DNA of 7,700 bases. Origin: Acidobacteriota bacterium. GTDB lineage: Bacteria; Acidobacteriota; Polarisedimenticolia; J045. The translations under genes and the position numbers were made by a program. The stretch covers positions 2,510,597 to 2,518,296 of the forward strand of contig CP070706.1 of NCBI GenBank assembly GCA_020350085.1. Reading direction: 5' to 3'. The notes beneath the pieces were generated by a model. The model was not told the origin of the DNA. It was given only the letters and a program-made list of their open reading frames with translations, and ran no database searches. Each line of letters begins with the position of its first letter. Position 1 is the first letter of the stretch. Positions 1-6,811 of the stretch are shown in pieces.

Positions 1-2
1 GC

Positions 3-500
3 CGAGAGCGCGGCATCTGGTACGGCTCCGAGACGCCGCACAGCGTGTTCGCAGAGGTGGCCTACTATCGGCTCGTGTTCCTCGAGGGTACCGAAGCTGA
101 CCTCTCGCCGCTGATGGTCGAGCTGTCACTGTTTCGCGTTTCGATCCGCACCGAGCACGGCATCGATCTGACGGCGCCACCGTTCGACGCTTGGCGTGAG
201 GTGGTCTCTTCGAAGACCGATTACAGCGAGACGCAAGCGCTCGGCCACGCGATGAGAGACGACGGCGTCGAGGCGTTTCGTTATCCATCGGCCCGTGACG
301 CGCGCGGTGGCGTCAACGTGGCCGTGTTCGCGGCGAGTGCGTTTGCCGAAAAGCGCCCGCGCGGCTTTCAGAGCTGGCTCTGCGTGGCGACGCGCGAGGC
401 GGTCGAGTTCTCCGTCAAGGAGTTCGTGCGCCGCCGTCCGCATCGCTTCGAGCGCGCCGAGTTCGAAGTCGACGGCGAGTTGCCGGCGCCGGCGGTCTGA
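3..500 (+). CDS. RES-domain NAD-degrading toxin, 5' end cut by window
   Basis: This is the C-terminal part of a RES-family protein. Known RES proteins degrade NAD+ by phosphorolysis or hydrolysis in the cytoplasm and are held in check by an Xre/MbcA-type antitoxin. The frame is open from base 3 to TGA 498-500 with no stop, giving about 165 residues. Counting from base 3, I see the WYG segment (Tyr7), the FAEVAYYR segment with the expected acidic residue (Glu18), and the later RYPSARD segment with the conserved Ser96, followed by NVAVF. That order is typical of the family. The usual N-terminal Arg lies outside the window. A GTG at 45 is only an internal codon: recognisable RES sequence (RGIWYGSE) precedes it. 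The antitoxin gene normally lies immediately upstream, so it should be left of the window. Function is inferred from the family; activity is untested. Confidence 0.85.
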   Translation, partial: RERGIWYGSETPHSVFAEVAYYRLVFLEGTEADLSPLMVELSLFRVSIRTEHGIDLTAPPFDAWREVVSSKTDYSETQALGHAMRDDGVEAFRYPSARDARGGVNVAVFAASAFAEKRPRGFQSWLCVATREAVEFSVKEFVRRRPHRFERAEFEVDGELPAPAV

Positions 501-514
501 CAACGTCCCAAGCC

Positions 515-537
515 GTAGTGACAGGGCGCGCCCTGTC
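515..537 (+). repeat. GTAG-headed palindromic (REP-like) element, copy 1
   Basis: The tetranucleotide GTAG (515-518) and one T are followed by a perfect 18-base palindrome, GACAGGGCGCGCCCTGTC (520-537). GTAG plus a hairpin is the layout of REP elements mobilised by RAYT (TnpA-REP) transposases, such as the SMAG elements of Stenotrophomonas. It starts 15 bases after the RES stop codon and could also stop transcription, although no T-run follows. The family assignment is inference; the palindrome is directly seen. Confidence 0.6.
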
Positions 538-561
538 CGGCTCGCGCGCAGCGCGAGGCCG
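538..561. repeat. GC-rich hairpin adjoining REP-like copy 1
   Basis: CTCGCGC (541-547) and GCGCGAG (551-557) pair around a GCA loop. The outer CGG (538-540) and CCG (559-561) extend the stem if G558 is bulged. It begins directly after the palindrome at 520-537, so two hairpins stand back to back. It may be the second arm of a composite repeat or part of a transcription stop for the RES gene. No GTAG head is present. Confidence 0.4.
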
Positions 562-633
562 ATCCTGCAGTCGCGTGTCCACAGCACCCTTTGCCCGTCG
601 CACATGGTCGGGTCCGGCGCTGCGCGCCGGTCT

Positions 634-656
634 GACAACGCCAGCGTTGTCGCTAC
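634..656 (-). repeat. GTAG-headed palindromic (REP-like) element, copy 2, inverted
   Basis: Read on the minus strand, GTAG (656-653) and one C are followed by GACAACGC-TG-GCGTTGTC (651-634), a perfect 8-base stem with a 2-base loop. The layout matches copy 1 (GTAG, one base, then a palindrome opening GACA), in the opposite orientation. Copies 1 and 2 flank about 96 bases as a head-facing inverted pair, as in BIME-like REP clusters. Confidence 0.6.
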
Positions 657-666
657 GGGACGGTCG

Positions 667-689
667 GGCAACGCGAGCGTGGTCGCTAT
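667..689 (-). repeat. REP-like element, copy 3, tandem with copy 2
   Basis: This is a diverged copy exactly 33 bases after copy 2. On the minus strand, ATAG (689-686) and one C are followed by GACCACGC-TC-GCGTTGCC. The stem has one G-T wobble and one mismatch. The TAG inside its head (688-686 on the minus strand) is the stop codon of the lytic transglycosylase gene, so repeat and gene end overlap. Confidence 0.55.
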
Positions 690-1753
690 GGGGGAGGAAC
701 AGACAGGCGATACAGGCGGTACTTGATGGCGGAGTAGACGGCGAGGAATCGCTGGACGTAGCGCACGGTCTCATCGTAGCTCGGGACGATGCCGAAGCGT
801 CGCAAGATCGAGCGCGGGTTCTCCTCGCTCACGGCGCCGGGGCCTGCGTTGTAGGGCGCAGCGGCAGTCGAGGCCATGCCTTGATGGCGAGCGAGACTGC
901 GGGCGACGTATTCGACGGCCTTGTTGACGGCGTCGTAGCTGATGCGGCCGTCGATCCGGCCGAGCGGTTTGCGTCCGCTCCAGAAGAAGTGATGCCTGTC
1001 GAACTGCTCGCGAAGGGATTCGACGTAGAGCGAACGCGCCGCGAGCGCAGCATCGGGACTGTCGGGAAGCGCCCTATACGCGGCGAGCAGCGCGAGGTCC
1101 TGCCGCCGCAGAGCTTCGTCGATGAGCTTCTCGACCCGCAGGGATGGAATCTTGTTCACTCGCCGGAACTCGGCGCGTTTCGCCGCACGCTCACGCCGGT
1201 GCTCTTCCTCGAGTCGGCGGTACTCGCTCCACAGGTCGAGCCGCGCCACGGGAGACAGGCCGTAGAGCTGAGCCGTCTCGGGCATGAACTGGGCGATGCC
1301 GACAGCGCCGGCGGGCGAGATTACCTTGGGATGAAAGCGCGATTCGTTGTAGAGCAGCGATAGGACCAAGATCGGATCGACGGGACGGATGCCGAGCTGC
1401 TGCTTGATCCCCGCGAACAGGTGCTCGATGACGAAGCGGAGGTGCTTGTCTAGAAACGGCAGGTCGCGCGGATTCTGATCCCAGAAAGACATCGTCATCC
1501 TGCGCGGGGTGTGCTCCTGGTAGAGAAACTCGAGCACTGCACGCTGCAACCGCTGGGCTGCACGGGGGGACAGATCGGGCACGTACTCGCCGTCGAGCCG
1601 GAACTCCAGCGGGTGCGCGGCGTGGATCTCGCTGCGGACGTAAGGCGTCCGGTCCTCGGCAGATAGCGACGCCGCCCCGCTCAGCAGCGCGAGGACACCG
1701 CCCGAAAGGCCCATACCGAGTACATCTCGCCGGTTTGGTGTCGTTCGGCTCAC
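686..1753 (-). CDS. Tat-exported lytic transglycosylase (SLT/GH23 fold)
   Basis: The predicted 355-residue enzyme would cleave peptidoglycan glycan strands in the periplasm, forming 1,6-anhydro-muropeptides. I chose the GTG at 1753 because it places a twin-arginine signal at the N-terminus: N-region SRTTPN, Arg8-Arg9 in RRDVLG, a hydrophobic stretch at about 11-30 and a likely cut after SLSA (residue 32). The SLT signature starts at LYNESRF with the catalytic Glu at 137, followed by SPAGAVGIAQFMPETA (146-161), and ends with APYNAGPGAV (299-308). Between these lies an unusually long charged, helical stretch (about 170-290: EYRRLEEEHRRERAAKRAEF and onward), so the Glu-to-YNAG distance is roughly 164 residues, well above the common spacing. 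The gene is divergent from the macroglobulin gene and ends inside REP-like copy 3. No Shine-Dalgarno precedes the GTG. An in-frame ATG at 1957 is less likely, since it would bury the Tat motif. Confidence 0.88.
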   Translation of the reverse strand: MSRTTPNRRDVLGMGLSGGVLALLSGAASLSAEDRTPYVRSEIHAAHPLEFRLDGEYVPDLSPRAAQRLQRAVLEFLYQEHTPRRMTMSFWDQNPRDLPFLDKHLRFVIEHLFAGIKQQLGIRPVDPILVLSLLYNESRFHPKVISPAGAVGIAQFMPETAQLYGLSPVARLDLWSEYRRLEEEHRRERAAKRAEFRRVNKIPSLRVEKLIDEALRRQDLALLAAYRALPDSPDAALAARSLYVESLREQFDRHHFFWSGRKPLGRIDGRISYDAVNKAVEYVARSLARHQGMASTAAAPYNAGPGAVSEENPRSILRRFGIVPSYDETVRYVQRFLAVYSAIKYRLYRLSVPPP

Positions 1754-1762
1754 GAGACGAGG

Positions 1763-1791
1763 AGAATAGAACGCACAGCGGCGGCGACCAA
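1763..1791 (-). promoter_or_regulatory. Candidate sigma70-type promoter, lytic transglycosylase
   Basis: On the minus strand, TTGGTC (1791-1786) and TATTCT (1768-1763) are separated by 17 bases and resemble -35 and -10 boxes (3 of 6 and 4 of 6 consensus matches). Only 9 bases separate the -10 box from the GTG start, so a transcript from here would be nearly leaderless. This agrees with the lack of a ribosome binding site, but the match is weak. Confidence 0.3.
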
Positions 1792-1869
1792 ATCGTAAGG
1801 CGCCCGGGCGGGGCAGGGGCCGTGGGGCTGAGCGGGAACTTTTCGCCGCCGCGGCTGTCAGATCCTTGT

Positions 1870-1886
1870 AGGGCCCCGAGGGCCCT
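1870..1886. promoter_or_regulatory. Perfect inverted repeat upstream of macroglobulin gene
   Basis: AGGGCCC (1870-1876) and GGGCCCT (1880-1886) form a perfect 7-base inverted repeat around CGA. It ends 42 bases before ATG 1929, in the divergent spacer. It could be an operator for a dimeric regulator or a hairpin in the 5' leader. Which of these holds is not decidable from sequence alone. Confidence 0.35.
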
Positions 1887-1915
1887 CTGAGAGCTTGATC
1901 ACAGCCTGAACGCGT

Positions 1916-1919
1916 GGAG
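1916..1919 (+). promoter_or_regulatory. Shine-Dalgarno GGAG for ATG 1929
   Basis: GGAG lies 9 bases upstream of ATG 1929. It is the only well-placed ribosome binding site near the macroglobulin 5' end and supports 1929, not GTG 2064, as the original start. A GGGAGG at 2021-2026 is 37 bases from GTG 2064, too far to serve it. Confidence 0.6.
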
Positions 1920-1928
1920 ATCAGACCA

Positions 1929-2036
1929 ATGAAGACCAGCCGCAGCTCACTCGTCATGGCGGGCCTTTCTCCCCTCCTTCCGATCCTGTTTCTCGCCGGG
2001 TTGTCGCTCCCGGGGTGGCAGGGAGGATCAGGCTAA
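1929..2036 (+). CDS. Signal-peptide ORF cut off from the macroglobulin by TAA
   Basis: This short ORF of 35 residues has a classic Sec signal: MKTSRSSLVMAG, then a hydrophobic core LSPLLPILFLAGLSL, then PGWQGGSG, and ends at TAA 2034-2036. It is in the same frame as the macroglobulin body, and the codons after TAA (ASTGLELTNVTSLG) run on without another stop to 6755. No lipobox cysteine is seen, so a type I signal is likely. The simplest reading is that 1929-6755 was, or still is, one gene of about 1,607 residues. The TAA could be a disabling mutation, a sequencing or assembly error, or a readthrough site. No start codon lies between TAA and GTG 2064, which has no good ribosome binding site. 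Confidence 0.7.
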   Translation: MKTSRSSLVMAGLSPLLPILFLAGLSLPGWQGGSG

Positions 2037-2063
2037 GCCAGCACCGGGCTCGAGCTCACGAAC

Positions 2064-5000
2064 GTGACCTCCCTCGGCGTCGTTCTCGAGGCCGAGCCGC
2101 CGTCGGATAAGCCCGGACCATTCCATTTCGCGCTTTACGGACCGGGCGGGAAGCTGGCCACGCACGCCGGCCAGCATCGGGGCAGAACGTTCACGGTACG
2201 GCTCGATGCCGCGATCGACGAGGCGAAGACGCCGTTGTACGTCGTCGAGTGGCGTTACGGCGGGTCCAAGCCCCAGCGGCGCAGCCTGCACTTTCTCGCC
2301 CCGCTGCTCGAGACGATCGTTGTCGCCCCACGCGAGTTTCTCGCCGGGACCAGCTCCGTGGCGCGAGTGGTCGTTAAAGACCGTGCCGCCGGGACCCCCG
2401 TCGCCGGCGCCGTGATCCACGCAGCGCTGCGCACCGGGGAAGACGAGCGCGAGGTCTTTTCCGGCCGTACGGACCGCACGGGCGGCGCCGTGATCGAGCT
2501 TGCCTTTGACGGTGCCGCTGTCGGTGATCACCGACTGCTCGTTCGCGTGGCGTACCGGGGCCAGCGCGACGAGATCGATGAGCCCGTTCGCGTTCGCTCG
2601 GCGGCCAAGACGCTGCTCACGACCGACAAACCGCTCTACCAGCCGGGCCAGACGATTCACATGCGGGCGCTGACGCTGCTCGAGCCGCTCAAAAGGCCCG
2701 CCACCGGCACCGCCATCACGTTCGAGGTCGAAGACGCCAAAGGGAACAAAGTCTTCAAGTCGCCGCGCACGACGGACGATTTCGGCACGGCAAGCGCGGA
2801 CTTCGTGCTCGCCGACGAGCTGAACGAGGGCGCCTACACGGTGCGCGCCATCGTCGCCGGAGAGCGGCGCGAGAAGACCGTCACCGTCGAGCGCTACGTG
2901 CTGCCGAAGTTTCGCATCGACTTTTCGACCGAGCGGCCTTTCTATCAGCCCGGTGAGCAGGTCCGCGGCGAGCTGCAGGTGGACTACTTCTTCGGCAAGC
3001 CGGTCGCCGGCGCCGGGGTAGAGATCGATGCATCGAAATTCGATGTCGCCTTCGAATCGTTTCAGAGAATCCAAGGCCAGACGGACGAACGCGGTCACTT
3101 CTCGTGGTCGCTGACGCTTCCCCAGCACTTCGTCGGCCAGCCGCTTCTCGACGGCAAGGCGTTCGCGAAGTTCGACGTCCGCGTGACCGACGCGGCGGAC
3201 CATAAAGAGGAAATCGCCCGCAACGTGACGGTGACGTCGAGCCCCCTGCTCGTGGCGGCCGTTCCGGAGAGCGGCCGGCTCGTGCCGGGCTTGAGAAACC
3301 GCGTCTATGTCGTGACGACCTACGCCGACGGAACGCCTGCCGCGACGACGATCGAATGGCGCTTCGGTAAAGCTGGCGAATGGTCGCGAACGGACAGCGA
3401 CGCAGCGGGCTTCGCGGAGCTGACGGTCGATGCCTCGCAATCGACGCCGCCCGATCTGGCGCTGCGCGTCGCCGACGCGCGCGGGCACAGCGCCGAGCGA
3501 ACGATCTCGTTGGAGAGCGACGCTGTCACCGGCGAAGACCGCGTGCTGCTGCAGCTCGACCAGGCGCTCTACAGCGTCGGTGATGTGATCCGAGCCCGCG
3601 CGCGGACCACGCGCCCGGGCGGCACGGTCTACTTCGATCTGATCAAGAATGGCCAGGTCTACCGGACGTCCGCCGAAGAGCTCGCGTTTGGCGAAGCACG
3701 CTTCGAGTTTGCCGCCGATGCGGCTTCGGCTGGGACGCTGATGCTGAGCGCTTACTTGATCGGCCGTGACGGCGAGATCGTCCGCGATCAGCGGCTTCTC
3801 GTCGTCGAGCCGGCGAACGAGCTGTCGGTGCGTCTGCGGCCGGCACGGGCGAGCTACCGCCCCGGACACGAGGCGTCGATCGAGATCGAAACGACCGATG
3901 ATCGCGGGCGCGCAGTGGCGGCGGCACTGGTTCTCTCGATCGTCGACGAAGCGGTGTATGCACTCCAAGAGATGCAGCCAGGCCTGGAGAAGATCTTCTT
4001 CTACCTCGAGCGCGAGCTGGCCAAGCCGCGCTATGAGATCCACGGTTGGGAGCTGGGGGAGATTGTCCGACCCGGTGGCGAGCCCGAAGCCGGCCCCGAC
4101 CATCGTGATAAGGCGGCCCGCGTTCTGCTCGCCAGTGCCGAGGGAGCGGACCGAACGGTCGGGATCGCCGTCAATACGTTCGTCCGTGACGACAAGGCGG
4201 GCGAGTATCAACGCATCGCTGGCAAGGCGCTTGCCGACAACTATCGGGCGATCGCCGAAGCGATGAGGCGCTACGCCGAGAAGCTCGCCAAGCAGTCGAG
4301 ACAACTTGAGAGCGGCTACACGCTCGACGAGCTCGTCGCCACCGGCCTGCTGGCTCGCGAGGAGCTTCGCGATCCGTGGGGCGGAGCTCTCAGCATGACA
4401 GACGGCCAGTGGTGCTCATCGTGCCGCAACTACCACTGGTTCGTGCTGGAGAGCAACGGACCGGATCGCGTCGCCGGCACCGCCGACGATGTCCGCTACG
4501 GCGGCGATGTCGACAATAAGGGGCGTCGCTTGCGCGATAGGGGGGTGATGGTGGCCGCGGAAGGAGCGGTGCTCGAGCGCGCGATGGCGATGGCGCCCGG
4601 AGCGATTCTCGACGAAGCCAATGCTGCGCCGGCCGAGACCGGCGCAGCCAAACCTCGAGTGCGGCGCTACTTCCCCGAGACGCTCTTCTGGCAGCCGGCG
4701 CTGATCACGGACGCAGACGGCCGCGCGCGCCTGAGCGTCCCGCTCGCCGACTCGATCACCACCTGGCGCATGACCGCGCTGGCCAACTCGCGTGAAGGGC
4801 TGCTCGGCTCGGCGACCGGTCCGTTGCGCGTGTTCCAAGACTTTTTCGTCGACATCGACTTTCCGCTGGCGCTCACGCAGAACGATCGCGTCTGGGTCCC
4901 CGTCGCCATCTACAACTACCTCCAACAGCCCCAGACCGTGCGGCTCGTCGTCGAGCCGGGCGCGTGGTTCGAGTTGGACGGACCGGCGGAAGCGTCGCTG

Positions 5001-6755
5001 ACGATCGCCGCCGACGAGGTGCGCGGCTTCAAGTTTCCGATTCGTGTGAGGCGGATCGGCCATCATCGCTTCACCGTCAAGGCGTATGGCGGCGCCATGT
5101 CGGATGCCGTCGAGCGTAGCGTCGAAGTGCTGCCGGACGGCGAGAAGCACCTCGTTGCCGTCAACGGCCGGCTCGAGGGCACTCAGGAAGCGCGTTTCGA
5201 GATCCCAGCCGGCGCGATCGCCGGAGCTTCGCGCGCGTACCTCAAGGTCTATCCTGGTGTGCTGAGCCAGATCTCCGAAGGCCTGGACGAGATCCTGCGC
5301 ATGCCGTTCGGCTGCTTCGAGCAGACCAGCTCTGCGACCTACCCCAATATACTCGTTCTCGATTACGTGAAAACGACGGGCGGCGTCTCGCCCGAGCTGC
5401 AGATGAAAGCCGAGGGGTTCATCAACGTCGGCTACCAGCGGCTGCTGTCGTTCGAGGTGGACGGCGGTGGATTCGAGTGGTTCGGCAACGCGCCCGCGCA
5501 CAAGATCCTGACGGCTTACGGGTTGATGGAATTCCATGACATGAGCCAGGTGTTCACCGTCGATCCGGCGGTGATCTCGCGCACGCAGGGCTGGCTCGTC
5601 GGTCAGCAAGAGAAGGACGGCTCCTGGCGACCGAGCGCTGGCGGGATTCGCGAAGGAGCGATCGACCGCTTCACCGATGATCTGCTGCGCAATACGGCGT
5701 ATATCACGCTGGCGTTGGTGACGAGCGGGTATCAGGGCGAGGCGTTGGCCAAGGCCGAGGCGTATCTCGTCGAGCATCTCGACGAGATCGAGGACACCTA
5801 CACTCTCGCGCTGGCCGCGAACACGTTCGCGGCACTCGGGGGAGATCGGCCCGCTCTCGGGAGGCTGATCGAAAAGCTGCTCGCGCGCCGAATCGAACAG
5901 GACGATATCGTTTACTGGAAGGCTGATTCCGAGACGCCGACTCACGGCCGCGGCAACGTGGCGGACATCGAGGTCACCGGATGGGCCGTGATGGCGCTCG
6001 TTCGGGCACAGCAATCGCCCGCCATCGTCAGCCGCGCGATCAGCTATCTCGTCGGTCAGAAGGATGCCTTTGGCACCTGGCAGTCCACGCAGGCGACGAT
6101 CGTCGCGCTCAAGGCGATGCTGATGGCCGAAAAGCAAGGCTCTCAGCCGGTCGAGGCGACCATCGTCGTGAACGTCAACGGAAAGCAAGCTGCCAGAGTG
6201 AGCGTGACCCCGCAAAACAGCGACGTCTTACAGCAGGTGGACCTCACGCCGTATCTGCAGGACGCCTTCAACGTCTGCCGACTCGATGTCCAGGGCGAGG
6301 GAGGTCTGTTCTATCAGATCTCCGCGAGCTACTGGACGCCGAGGCCGGATCAGATCCGGCATCGCGACGAGCCGCTCAAGATCGCCGTCGATTACGATCG
6401 CAAGGAGCTGGCGGCGAACGACACCCTGCACGCGACGGTCCGCGTGAGCAACGAGACGCCTGCCGGCATGAAGATGGTACTCGTCGATATCGGGGTGCCG
6501 CCCGGCTTTACGGTGCTGGCCGACCGGCTCGAGCAGCTCGTCGTCGATGACGTGATCGAGAAGTTCACGCTGACGGGCCGGCAGATCATCGTCTACATCG
6601 ACGAGTTGTCGGCGCAGCAGACGATCGCCATCGATTACGACCTGCTGGCACGCTTTCCCGTCGAGGCGAAGACACCGCTGGCAAGCGCCTACCAGTACTA
6701 CGATCCGGACGTCCGCGCCGACGCCCCAGTCTCGACGCTGACGATCCTGACGTAG
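2064..6755 (+). CDS. Alpha-2-macroglobulin family thioester protease trap (body)
   Basis: Proteins of this family trap proteases, in bacteria usually in the periplasm: bait cleavage exposes a thioester that bonds covalently to the attacker. Residue numbers are from GTG 2064, total 1,563. An N-terminal MG-like part (about 1-180) precedes MG2/MG3 with TDKPLYQPG (187-195) and YVLPKF (278-283). The MG5/MG6 region ends in SIVDEAVYAL (625-634). An insert of about 220 residues (about 640-860) follows where the bait region belongs. MG7 opens at RVRRYFPETLFW (865-876). The thioester domain carries GCFEQTSS with Cys1084 and Gln1087, the CxEQ pair, and continues through EVTGWAVMAL (1303-1312). The C-terminus (about 1435-1560) matches the receptor-binding domain: VLVDIGVPPGF, GRQIIVYIDEL, YYDPDVRA. 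The layout is closer to animal A2M than to compact family members. The gene is divergent from the transglycosylase; no pbpC partner is visible. The in-frame TAA at 2034 removes the export signal from this ORF, so as read it would stay in the cytoplasm. Confidence 0.92.
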   Translation: MTSLGVVLEAEPPSDKPGPFHFALYGPGGKLATHAGQHRGRTFTVRLDAAIDEAKTPLYVVEWRYGGSKPQRRSLHFLAPLLETIVVAPREFLAGTSSVARVVVKDRAAGTPVAGAVIHAALRTGEDEREVFSGRTDRTGGAVIELAFDGAAVGDHRLLVRVAYRGQRDEIDEPVRVRSAAKTLLTTDKPLYQPGQTIHMRALTLLEPLKRPATGTAITFEVEDAKGNKVFKSPRTTDDFGTASADFVLADELNEGAYTVRAIVAGERREKTVTVERYVLPKFRIDFSTERPFYQPGEQVRGELQVDYFFGKPVAGAGVEIDASKFDVAFESFQRIQGQTDERGHFSWSLTLPQHFVGQPLLDGKAFAKFDVRVTDAADHKEEIARNVTVTSSPLLVAAVPESGRLVPGLRNRVYVVTTYADGTPAATTIEWRFGKAGEWSRTDSDAAGFAELTVDASQSTPPDLALRVADARGHSAERTISLESDAVTGEDRVLLQLDQALYSVGDVIRARARTTRPGGTVYFDLIKNGQVYRTSAEELAFGEARFEFAADAASAGTLMLSAYLIGRDGEIVRDQRLLVVEPANELSVRLRPARASYRPGHEASIEIETTDDRGRAVAAALVLSIVDEAVYALQEMQPGLEKIFFYLERELAKPRYEIHGWELGEIVRPGGEPEAGPDHRDKAARVLLASAEGADRTVGIAVNTFVRDDKAGEYQRIAGKALADNYRAIAEAMRRYAEKLAKQSRQLESGYTLDELVATGLLAREELRDPWGGALSMTDGQWCSSCRNYHWFVLESNGPDRVAGTADDVRYGGDVDNKGRRLRDRGVMVAAEGAVLERAMAMAPGAILDEANAAPAETGAAKPRVRRYFPETLFWQPALITDADGRARLSVPLADSITTWRMTALANSREGLLGSATGPLRVFQDFFVDIDFPLALTQNDRVWVPVAIYNYLQQPQTVRLVVEPGAWFELDGPAEASLTIAADEVRGFKFPIRVRRIGHHRFTVKAYGGAMSDAVERSVEVLPDGEKHLVAVNGRLEGTQEARFEIPAGAIAGASRAYLKVYPGVLSQISEGLDEILRMPFGCFEQTSSATYPNILVLDYVKTTGGVSPELQMKAEGFINVGYQRLLSFEVDGGGFEWFGNAPAHKILTAYGLMEFHDMSQVFTVDPAVISRTQGWLVGQQEKDGSWRPSAGGIREGAIDRFTDDLLRNTAYITLALVTSGYQGEALAKAEAYLVEHLDEIEDTYTLALAANTFAALGGDRPALGRLIEKLLARRIEQDDIVYWKADSETPTHGRGNVADIEVTGWAVMALVRAQQSPAIVSRAISYLVGQKDAFGTWQSTQATIVALKAMLMAEKQGSQPVEATIVVNVNGKQAARVSVTPQNSDVLQQVDLTPYLQDAFNVCRLDVQGEGGLFYQISASYWTPRPDQIRHRDEPLKIAVDYDRKELAANDTLHATVRVSNETPAGMKMVLVDIGVPPGFTVLADRLEQLVVDDVIEKFTLTGRQIIVYIDELSAQQTIAIDYDLLARFPVEAKTPLASAYQYYDPDVRADAPVSTLTILT

Positions 6756-6777
6756 CGCCGCCCACGGTGCGATCTGG

Positions 6778-6811
6778 GGTGCCCTCCGCGCGTCACGCTC
6801 GCGGGGGCGCC
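6778..6811 (+). terminator. Strong GC hairpin after macroglobulin gene, no T-run
   Basis: GGTGCCC-T-CCGCG (6778-6790) pairs with CGCGG-GGGCGCC (6800-6811): 12 pairs with one bulged T and one G-U wobble, and a 9-base loop. It begins 23 bases after the TAG stop. No T-tract follows, so it is a terminator-like or 3'-end-protecting hairpin, not a canonical intrinsic terminator. Confidence 0.5.

Noticed and set aside
126..671. Minus-strand open frame opposite the RES gene
   Set aside because: The plus strand encodes clear RES motifs; this frame is arginine-rich and featureless and crosses the palindromes.
634..689. Two 33-base repeat units as a CRISPR array
   Set aside because: The units abut without spacers, diverge from each other and match a palindrome-type repeat instead.
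518..1363. Plus-strand open frame of 281 codons
   Set aside because: It runs through the spacer repeats and then antisense to the transglycosylase, whose catalytic motifs show the minus strand to be coding.
1754..1957. Upstream extension of the transglycosylase to ATG 1957
   Set aside because: It would put 68 low-quality residues before the Tat signal and overlap the 5' end of the macroglobulin's signal-peptide ORF.
2034..2036. TAA read as an amino acid through a changed genetic code
   Set aside because: One TAA is not enough evidence. Mutation, sequencing error or local readthrough are simpler, and no other in-frame TAA was seen in the coding regions.
2028..4304. Very long open frame on the minus strand (758 codons)
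   Set aside because: It lies wholly antisense to the macroglobulin. Its translation is rich in Arg, Asp, His and Ala, without domains, as expected of a GC-rich shadow frame.
4416..6215. Long minus-strand open frame (599 codons)
   Set aside because: Antisense to the thioester half of the macroglobulin, with the same shadow-type composition and no recognisable motif.
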